DNA of 5,317 bases from Actinomycetes bacterium. GTDB taxonomy: Bacteria; Actinomycetota; Acidimicrobiia; Acidimicrobiales; RAAP-2. Numbering within the stretch: the stretch's first letter is position 1; each line of letters opens with the position of its first letter. Shown piece by piece: positions 1 to 4,339 of this stretch. Both the position numbers and the translations under genes were made by a program. Location: positions 1 through 5,317 of the forward strand of contig JAJYMD010000233.1 of NCBI GenBank assembly GCA_021787255.1. The letters are read 5' to 3'. The notes beneath the pieces are model-generated. The model was not told the origin of the DNA. It saw nothing but the letters and a program-made list of their open reading frames with translations, and made no database searches.

Positions 1-956
1 CCCGCGCACAGTGCGTCCCGCCGGAGCTCGTAGGCGTGCCGCAGCTCTTCGGGGTAGTCGGGCGCTTCACGCATGGCGACGATGGCGGCGATCTGGATCG
101 GCTGGAACGTCCCGTAGTCGAGGTAGCTCTTCAGCTTCGTGAGGGCCTGGACGATCTCGGCGTTGCCGACGAGAAAGCCGACGCGCCATCCGGCCATCGA
201 GAAGGACTTGGTCAAGGTGTACAGCTCGACCGCGACGTCCTTCGCGCCGGGCACCTGCAGGATCGAGGGCGGACGGTACCCGTCGAAGCCGAGGTCCGCG
301 TAGGCGAAGTCGTGGACGACCACGACCCCGTGGGCCCTCGCGAAGCCGACGAGCCGTTCCATGAACCGAAGGTCGACACAGGCGGTCGTCGGGTTGTGCG
401 GGAAGGAGACCACGACGACTCGGGGCTTCGGCCACGTCGCCTCCCAGGTCTCGACGAGGGCAGCGAAGAACCCCTCGCCGGGCCCGTCGCTGCTGCCCGT
501 GGCTCCGACCCCTCCCGCTCCGGCCATGGGGACCTGGCGGACGTCGGCCCCGGCGAAGAGCGGTGCGTAGATGTGGATCGGGTACGACGGAGAGGGGACC
601 AGGGCGGAGTCCCCGGGCGACACGAGCACCCACATCACGTGCGACAGCCCCTCTTTGGCGCCGATCGTCGTCACGACCTCCGAGTCGGGATCCAGCTCCA
701 CCCCCCAGTTGCGCCGGTAGAGCTCGCAGACCGCCTGGCGGAGGTGCGGGATCCCCCGAGAGGCGGAGTAGCGGTGGTTGCGCGGGTTGTGCGCTGCTTG
801 CGAAAGCTTCTCCACGGCGACCGTCGGCGACGGCAGATCGGGGTTCCCGAAGCCGAAGTCCACCACGTCGGCACCCCGCCGACGCGCATTCTCTTTCAGG
901 AGGTTCATCTCGGAGAACACGTACGGCGGCAGGTCGTTGATCCGTCGGAGCTCCAT
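1..956 (-). CDS. alaC: AlaC-like PLP-dependent aminotransferase, C-terminus cut by window edge
   Basis: This is a fold-type I (class I/II) aminotransferase that would transfer an amino group between an amino acid and a 2-oxo acid. In the AlaC family the product is alanine from pyruvate, in the cytoplasm. The 318 visible codons match E. coli AlaC, as I remember it, along their length: RINDLPPYVF near the start, YSASRGIP at 63-70, SYPIHIY at 124-130, and a PGAKDVAVE stretch before the active site. Visible catalytic residues are N188 in PHNPT, D216 and Y219 in VHDFAYAD, the PLP lysine K250 in TLTKSFSMAG, and R258. A glycine-rich stretch at about 145-162 is roughly 12 residues longer than in E. 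coli AlaC. About 90 C-terminal residues lie outside the window. The ATG at 956 gives the family's usual N-terminus; no Shine-Dalgarno is visible, but TACCGT lies 5 nt upstream on the coding strand, so a leaderless start is possible. Aspartate or LL-diaminopimelate aminotransferase activity is the main alternative. Confidence 0.9.
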   Translation of the reverse strand, partial: MELRRINDLPPYVFSEMNLLKENARRRGADVVDFGFGNPDLPSPTVAVEKLSQAAHNPRNHRYSASRGIPHLRQAVCELYRRNWGVELDPDSEVVTTIGAKEGLSHVMWVLVSPGDSALVPSPSYPIHIYAPLFAGADVRQVPMAGAGGVGATGSSDGPGEGFFAALVETWEATWPKPRVVVVSFPHNPTTACVDLRFMERLVGFARAHGVVVVHDFAYADLGFDGYRPPSILQVPGAKDVAVELYTLTKSFSMAGWRVGFLVGNAEIVQALTKLKSYLDYGTFQPIQIAAIVAMREAPDYPEELRHAYELRRDALCA

Positions 957-1089
957 GCGCAACGGTAGCCTGTCGAGCGCAACGACCGCTCCCGGAGGGC
1001 CGCCACCCGGTCCCTGTGACGCTCGACGCCGTGCTGAACGGCGCAGGGCTCGCCTGACCGGCAGCTGGCGACGGCCCGGACGACGCGCT
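957..1089. other. Intergenic gap between histidine kinase and alaC-like gene, with nested inverted repeats
   Basis: This 133-bp gap has no open reading frame of note. It contains an 8-bp perfect inverted repeat, GTCGAGCG (972-979) with CGCTCGAC (1020-1027), enclosing a 5-bp pair GACCG (984-988) with CGGTC (1008-1012). A separate 6-bp stem with a 5-nt loop lies at 1027-1043 (CGCCGT/ACGGCG). None is followed by a T-run on either strand, so a classical intrinsic terminator cannot be called. In transcripts of the minus strand the first structure would lie just ahead of the alaC start. In such GC-rich DNA an 8-bp match of this kind may be chance. Confidence 0.35.
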
Positions 1090-2610
1090 CTACGACGGGG
1101 GCGTCGACGCCTCGGCGGCGGCCAACGCCGACCCGCGGCTCGATGGGCTCCGCCCCGGCGCCGACGGCCGCGCCCGGCTCCCCGACGTCGCAGGCTCGCA
1201 GGGCAGGCTCGCTCGGACCTCGGTGCCGCGTCCGGGCGCGGCGCGCACCTCGAACCGGCCGCCGAGCAGGCCCGCTCGCTCGGACATCCCCACGAGGCCG
1301 AGGTGCGCGCCCGAGCCCTCGCTGCCGCCGTCTCCGGCGTCGAAGCCCCTGCCGTCGTCTGCCACGCTGAGGTCGAGCAGCTCGTCGCTGAAGGCGACGC
1401 CGACCCGCACCGCACGAGCACGGGCGTGGCGGACGGCGTTGTGCACCGCCTCTTGGACGATGCGGAACGCTCCGAGCTCCACGTCGGGCGCGAGACGGCG
1501 GACGACCCCGGTCACCTCGAGCACGACGGGAAGGCCGCTGTCGTCCTCGATCTCGGCGAGGAAGCCCGACAGCGCCGGCACGAGGCCGAGCTGGTCGAGC
1601 GCCGGGGGACGCAGGTCCCTCGCGAGGTTCCGCAGCCGGGTCGCGGCCTCGATGGAGCGGACCCGCGCGTCGTCGAGGCTCGCCGCGACCGAGGGAGGGA
1701 CGCCGGCGGACTCGGCCAGGACCTCGAGCTTCCTCGCCAGGTGCAAGAAGAGCTGCAGGGGCTCGTCGTGCAGCTCGCGGGCGAGGCGTCGGCGTTGCTC
1801 CTCTTCGGCCGCGACCATGAGCGCACGCTGGCGCGCGGCGCGACGGCTCTCGCTGCGCTCCTTGGTCACGTCTTCGAAGACGAGCTGCGCCGCTGCGCCG
1901 CCGTCCTCGGGCAGCTCTGCGAAACCGACCCGGTAGTCGTGACCGTCTCGCAAGGTGACGACCCGGCCGTCCAGCGTCTCGAGCCCGCCGGCCTCTCCCA
2001 CGAGCACGTCCGCTGGCGCGCCGACCGCCCCGTCTCCAAAGAGCGCCGTCGCGGTCGGATTGGCGGCGCGCACCGTCCCTCGGGAGTCCAGCACGAGGAT
2101 CGGTGCGCGGTTCGCCTCGAAGAGCTGGCGGTAGCCGGCTTCAGCGTTCGCGCGCCTGAGCGTGGCCTGCTCGACGCGCGCGTGCGCCTGGCGCTCCGCC
2201 TCGATCCTCTGGCCGAAGAACAGCGCCACGGCGTCGACGAGCACCAGGTTGACGACGTCGGAGGGCGCGTGACCCTGGTCGCGCGGGAGGAGGAGGTCGG
2301 GCAGCCACAGCAGGGTCGCCCACGCCGCGGTAGCGGCCGAGCCGGTCAGGCCGTAGCGCATGGCCGCGTAGCCGACCGGCACGATCAGCAGCGCGACCGG
2401 GATGCCGGTGGGGAAGGCGCCCCCCAGCGACGAGGAGCGAAGGTCGACGAAGAGGTGGAGCCCGGCGAGCAGGACGACGACGGCTTGGATCGCCCAGAAG
2501 CGACGGTCGCGCAGCGGGGGGTGCACTGCGCGGACGACGACATCGGCCAGGCGGCCCGGGCGCTCGCCCAGACGTGCCGGAACCGCCTCAGGAGCCGAGG
2601 AGCTCGCCAT
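1090..2610 (-). CDS. Membrane-anchored PAS / HisKA_3 sensor histidine kinase (NarL-partner type)
   Basis: This 506-residue sensor kinase would autophosphorylate on histidine and pass the phosphate to the response regulator encoded just upstream. A cytoplasmic N-terminus is followed by four hydrophobic segments (about 38-57, 67-84, 88-107, 118-133) with only short loops, so sensing is probably in or at the membrane. A short helical linker leads to a PAS-like domain (about 158-248, beginning YRQLFEANRAPILVLD). The HisKA_3 dimerisation domain has H281 in ELHDEPLQ. The HATPase_c domain shows an N-box with E387 and N391 (QEAVHNAVRHA), a G1 box DDGRGFD at 418-424, GLVGMSERAGLLGG at 438-451 and GRGTEV at 460-465. 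The last 36 residues are a Ser/Pro/Ala/Arg-rich tail of no known role. I chose the ATG at 2610 because GGAG lies 9 nt upstream and it overlaps the regulator gene by 23 nt, implying translational coupling. The kinase family is clear; the ligand is not. Confidence 0.93.
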   Translation of the reverse strand: MASSSAPEAVPARLGERPGRLADVVVRAVHPPLRDRRFWAIQAVVVLLAGLHLFVDLRSSSLGGAFPTGIPVALLIVPVGYAAMRYGLTGSAATAAWATLLWLPDLLLPRDQGHAPSDVVNLVLVDAVALFFGQRIEAERQAHARVEQATLRRANAEAGYRQLFEANRAPILVLDSRGTVRAANPTATALFGDGAVGAPADVLVGEAGGLETLDGRVVTLRDGHDYRVGFAELPEDGGAAAQLVFEDVTKERSESRRAARQRALMVAAEEEQRRRLARELHDEPLQLFLHLARKLEVLAESAGVPPSVAASLDDARVRSIEAATRLRNLARDLRPPALDQLGLVPALSGFLAEIEDDSGLPVVLEVTGVVRRLAPDVELGAFRIVQEAVHNAVRHARARAVRVGVAFSDELLDLSVADDGRGFDAGDGGSEGSGAHLGLVGMSERAGLLGGRFEVRAAPGRGTEVRASLPCEPATSGSRARPSAPGRSPSSRGSALAAAEASTPPS

Positions 2611-3565
2611 CGTGGCCCGCTCCGCCGCGCCGGGAGCCCAGCGCGTAGGCGATGGCCTCCGTGCGCGACGCGACACCAAGCTTCGAGAGCACGCTCGAGA
2701 CGTGGGACTCCACCGTCCGCAGGCCGAGCGCGAGCTCGGCTGCGATCTGCTTGTTCGACCGCCCTCGGGTGACGAGCGCGAGCACCTCCGCCTCCCGCGG
2801 CGTCAGCGCGTCCGGATCGTGGCGCTCGCGCAGCGCTCCCTGGCGCCTGCGGCCGAGCCTGGAGGACACCGCGCCGTCGAGGACGAAGACGCCGGCCGCG
2901 ACCAGCCGGACGGCCTCGATGAGCTCCCGCCCGGACGCGGTCTTGAGCAGGTAGCCGCCGACACCGATCTCCAGGGCCTCCGCGACGTACGCATGATCGT
3001 CGTAGGCGCTCACGACGAGCACCCGGGTGGCCGGCCGGCGGCGCGCGAGCTCCCTCGCGAGCTCCAGGCCGCTCGCGCCCGGCAGGTTCACGTCGACGAG
3101 CGCGACGTCCGGGCCGAGCCGTTCGACGAGCTCTGCCCCTTCCTCGGCCGTCCCGCACGCGCCCACCACGTGGAGGTCTGCGGTCGCCTCGAGCAGCTGG
3201 GCCGTGCCCTCGCGCACGAGCGCGTGGTCCTCCACGATGAGGACACGGACGACCTTCCGGTCGGCCCGGAGCGCCTGCTCGCGCTGGCCGGCCTGCTCGG
3301 TCTGGAACGCCTGTTCGCGCTGGCCGGCCTGCTCGGTCTGGAACGCCTGCTCGGTCTGGAACGCCTGCTCGCGCTGGCCGGCCTGCTCGGCGCGGCGCTC
3401 GCCGCGCCGCGTGAAGACCGCGTCGGTGGTGCCACGGAGGTCCTCGGAGAGCCCCGCGCCAGCACGGAAGGGGGCTCCCGGTTCCCGGCGCGCGCCGGCA
3501 GGCGCACGCTGGAAAGGTGGAGTCGCTCCTGGAGGTGTGCGTGGCGGTGGCGGTCGCAGGTTCAC
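2588..3565 (-). CDS. NarL/FixJ-family response regulator with repeat-bearing N-terminal extension
   Basis: This DNA-binding response regulator is the evident partner of the kinase gene that overlaps its 3' end. The receiver domain spans about 106-225: acidic pair E112-D113 in VLIVEDH, phosphoacceptor D158 in VALVDVNLPG, switch S186 in VVSAYDD, and K208 in YLLKTASG. A LuxR-type helix-turn-helix follows (about 254-308: LTPREAEVLAL, NKQIAAEL, RTVESHVSSVLSKLG). The family is usually 210-220 residues; this protein is 325 because of about 105 residues ahead of the receiver domain. These comprise a Pro/Arg/Ala-rich part (1-57) and seven six-residue repeats (58-99). The GTG at 3565 has GAAGGA 9 nt upstream and overlaps the rrf2 stop as GTGA, typical of coupled genes. 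I found no in-frame ATG, GTG or TTG between codon 1 and the first receiver strand, so a later start would need a rare codon. However, codons 1-22 are unusually A/T-rich at third positions, so the start is less certain than the gene. Confidence 0.9.
   Translation of the reverse strand: MNLRPPPPRTPPGATPPFQRAPAGARREPGAPFRAGAGLSEDLRGTTDAVFTRRGERRAEQAGQREQAFQTEQAFQTEQAGQREQAFQTEQAGQREQALRADRKVVRVLIVEDHALVREGTAQLLEATADLHVVGACGTAEEGAELVERLGPDVALVDVNLPGASGLELARELARRRPATRVLVVSAYDDHAYVAEALEIGVGGYLLKTASGRELIEAVRLVAAGVFVLDGAVSSRLGRRRQGALRERHDPDALTPREAEVLALVTRGRSNKQIAAELALGLRTVESHVSSVLSKLGVASRTEAIAYALGSRRGGAGHDGELLGS
3269..3394 (-). repeat. Seven tandem 18-nt repeats inside the response-regulator gene
   Basis: Seven consecutive 18-bp units encode (Q/R)(R/T/A)EQA(F/G/L), in order RAEQAG, QREQAF, QTEQAF, QTEQAG, QREQAF, QTEQAG, QREQAL. 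Units differ at only a few bases; one difference among the QREQAF copies is synonymous (GAA for GAG). There is a higher-order pattern of QREQAF-QTEQA pairs, with one extra unit inserted, which points to duplication by slippage or unequal exchange. Because 18 is a multiple of three, copy-number change would alter protein length without shifting the frame. The repeat sits immediately before the receiver domain (residues 58-99). Confidence 0.95.
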
Positions 3566-3750
3566 TGGTCGCTGTCCTTCTCTACGGCGTCCTGTTCGCC
3601 CTCGCTGCCGCGGCGACCGCGAGCGCGCGGCGACACCCCGACCCGGTCGCGGCGTCGCTCGACCAATTCCTCAGCGAGGTGCTCGGCGAAGGGGCCGTCG
3701 GCAAGCCTTCGCAGGTGCGCGAGGCCGGCGCGCGCTCCGGAGACCGCTAG
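3517..3750 (+). CDS. Possible small single-helix membrane protein, antisense to rrf2/regulator junction
   Basis: I do not recognise this 77-codon frame, and it may be only a shadow. It begins GTG at 3517 with no well-placed ribosome site. A GTG at 3541 has GGAGG 5 nt upstream (3531-3535) and gives 69 residues. The product would have one long hydrophobic helix (about residues 7-34 of the longer form, including GSLVAVLLYGVLFALAAAA), then a basic ARRH and a soluble tail with DPVAASLDQFLSEVLGEG, a layout typical of small bitopic proteins. Over 3517-3560 its third codon positions are GC-rich, whereas the opposing regulator frame is A/T-rich there. Over 3562-3747 the two strands are equally good. 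It overlaps the rrf2 3' end and regulator 5' end entirely, which argues against it, since hydrophobic frames arise easily opposite charged ones. Confidence 0.22.
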   Translation: MESLLEVCVAVAVAGSLVAVLLYGVLFALAAAATASARRHPDPVAASLDQFLSEVLGEGAVGKPSQVREAGARSGDR

Positions 3751-4191
3751 CACCCCGCAGGGCGGTCGCTCGACGTCGGGCGCGCCCTGGCCCGCTCGAT
3801 CGACGAGCTCCGCGAGGGTCATGACCGACAGGGCGCGCCGGAACCGTGCGCTCGCCTCCGTCCACAGCTCCTGGACTCTGCTGCCGGACCGCTGGGAGGA
3901 GGCCGTCGAGCCGGCGACGCAGTGCAACCCCTCCCCCGCCTCGACCACGTCCAAGAGCCGAACCTCGCCAGGAGCACGCGCCAGGCGGTAGCCGCCGCCG
4001 ACGCCCGAGATCGAGACGACCAGCCCCGACCGGACGAGATCGCCCAGCACCTGGGGCACGAACGCGCCCGGCACGCCCATCGCCTCGGACACCTCCCGGC
4101 GCGTCCGCACGCCACCGGAGCCGTACGCGTCGGCGAGGAACAACGCCGCCCGCACGACGTACCGGCCACGGCTCGAGAGCCCTAGGTCCAC
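3562..4191 (-). CDS. Rrf2-family transcriptional regulator, long form with a single conserved-region Cys
   Basis: This winged helix-turn-helix repressor/activator belongs to the family of IscR, NsrR and RirA. The N-terminal core is diagnostic: LSSRGRYVVRAALFLA (5-20), recognition region REVSEAMGVPGAFVPQVLGDL (32-52), wing SISGVGGGYRLAR (60-72), and the LLDVVEAGEGLHC segment (79-91). Cluster-binding members have three cysteines just after this point; here only C91 is present, followed by a Ser/Gln-rich stretch, with another cysteine only at C145. A canonical three-Cys Fe-S site is therefore absent. The protein is 209 residues against about 150 in the family, with an extra tail from about 140 that ends in a charged segment. 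It is the first gene of a minus-strand operon and its stop overlaps the regulator start by 4 nt. The GTG at 4191 preserves the family N-terminus; no good Shine-Dalgarno precedes it and a TAAACT box lies 6 nt upstream, suggesting leaderless translation. Confidence 0.9.
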   Translation of the reverse strand: MDLGLSSRGRYVVRAALFLADAYGSGGVRTRREVSEAMGVPGAFVPQVLGDLVRSGLVVSISGVGGGYRLARAPGEVRLLDVVEAGEGLHCVAGSTASSQRSGSRVQELWTEASARFRRALSVMTLAELVDRAGQGAPDVERPPCGVLAVSGARAGLAHLRRLADGPFAEHLAEELVERRRDRVGVSPRARGRRGSEGEQDAVEKDSDQ

Positions 4192-4197
4192 ATCGAA

Positions 4198-4227
4198 AGT
4201 TTACTCTCTCACTTGACGTAGAGTCCA
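4198..4227 (-). promoter_or_regulatory. Candidate promoter of rrf2 operon (leaderless)
   Basis: Read on the minus strand, TGGACT (4227-4222) and TAAACT (4203-4198) are separated by 18 nt and each match four of six sigma-70 consensus positions. Six nucleotides after the -10 box comes the GTG start at 4191, so transcription would begin at or next to the start codon, giving a leaderless mRNA. This explains the lack of a Shine-Dalgarno. Leaderless starts of this geometry are common in Actinomycetota. Confidence 0.5.
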
Positions 4228-4244
4228 GAGCAAACTAGAGTAAA
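4200..4244. promoter_or_regulatory. Candidate operator: 8-bp inverted repeat overlapping both -10 boxes
   Basis: TTTACTCT (4200-4207) and AGAGTAAA (4237-4244) are exact reverse complements, 29 bp apart. The left arm overlaps the rrf2 -10 box (4198-4203) and the right arm overlaps the plus-strand -10 box (4236-4241). A further AGAGT at 4220-4224 is the reverse complement of ACTCT in the left arm (4203-4207). The arrangement would let one DNA-binding protein act on both promoters. Arms this far apart could be two separate binding sites rather than one palindrome. Assignment to the Rrf2 protein rests on position only. Confidence 0.45.
4213..4241 (+). promoter_or_regulatory. Candidate sigma-70-type promoter of polyferredoxin gene
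   Basis: TTGACG (4213-4218) matches five of six -35 positions. TAGAGT (4236-4241) matches four of six -10 positions, including the key first T, second A and last T, and the spacer is the optimal 17 nt. Transcription would start near 4247-4250, leaving an untranslated leader of about 90 nt before the ATG at 4340. Confidence 0.6.
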
Positions 4245-4291
4245 ACATCAGTAGAGAACTACACGTACTCGGAGCAGCTCACGGGGAAGTA

Positions 4292-4316
4292 GGTCGGCCT
4301 CGGAGCGGCACCGACC
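4292..4316 (+). other. Small hairpin in 5' leader of polyferredoxin gene
   Basis: GGTCGG (4292-4297) can pair with CCGACC (4311-4316), a 6-bp stem with a 13-nt loop, 11 nt upstream of the strong ribosome binding site. A near-repeat CTCGGAGC(A/G)GC occurs in the leader at about 4268-4278 and again at 4299-4309, the second copy in the hairpin loop. There is no T-run, so it is not a terminator. It could influence translation or be incidental. Confidence 0.25.
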
Positions 4317-4327
4317 GTCACCGACGC

Positions 4328-4336
4328 AAGGAGGGG
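4328..4336 (+). promoter_or_regulatory. Strong ribosome binding site deciding the polyferredoxin start
   Basis: AAGGAGGGG lies 3-8 nt ahead of the ATG at 4340 and is the strongest Shine-Dalgarno sequence seen in the window. It fixes the start codon and contrasts with the apparently leaderless divergent gene rrf2. Confidence 0.85.
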
Positions 4337-4339
4337 CCG

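Larger units (their letters stand above)
4192..4339. promoter_or_regulatory. Divergent promoter region between rrf2 operon and polyferredoxin gene
   Basis: This 148-bp intergenic region begins with about 75 bp that is markedly more AT-rich than the surrounding coding DNA. It holds two opposed promoter candidates, an inverted repeat spanning both, and a 5' leader of about 90 nt for the plus-strand gene. AGAG-containing direct repeats recur at 4218-4223 (GTAGAG), 4235-4240 (CTAGAG) and 4251-4256 (GTAGAG), spaced 17 and 16 bp, close to one and a half helical turns. Rrf2-family genes commonly regulate their own and divergent promoters, so this region is the natural target of the adjacent Rrf2 protein; that link is inference. 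Confidence 0.75.

Noticed and set aside
36..968. Plus-strand 310-codon frame opposite the aminotransferase
   Set aside because: The minus strand encodes a clearly recognisable PLP enzyme with catalytic residues; the plus frame has none.
1020..1200. Possible frameshifted extra gene on the plus strand or frameshift at the kinase C-terminus
   Set aside because: A plus frame reading DDALYDGGVDASAAANADPRL looks protein-like but has an in-frame stop just upstream, no start or ribosome site, and opposes the kinase tail. The kinase catalytic domain is complete before the tail.
778..2772. Plus-strand 664-codon open frame opposite the histidine kinase
   Set aside because: The minus-strand frame has full kinase domains with all motifs. 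The plus frame is Arg/Gly/Ala-rich with no recognisable domain and is open only because GC-rich DNA has few stop codons.
3269..3394. CRISPR-like array
   Set aside because: Units are contiguous 18-mers with no unique spacers, inside a coding frame.
3088..3507. Minus-strand alternative frame starting GTG at 3507 as the true regulator start
   Set aside because: It is in a different frame from the receiver domain and gives an Arg/Ser-rich product; it would need a frameshift to join the regulator.
2402..3991. Plus-strand 529-codon frame, including a Leu-rich repeat-like stretch through 3269-3394
   Set aside because: The apparent leucine-rich repeat (LLALAGLLGLER and similar) is the antisense reading of the 18-nt units, which stay open in every frame because 18 is divisible by three. 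The rest opposes the receiver and LuxR domains.
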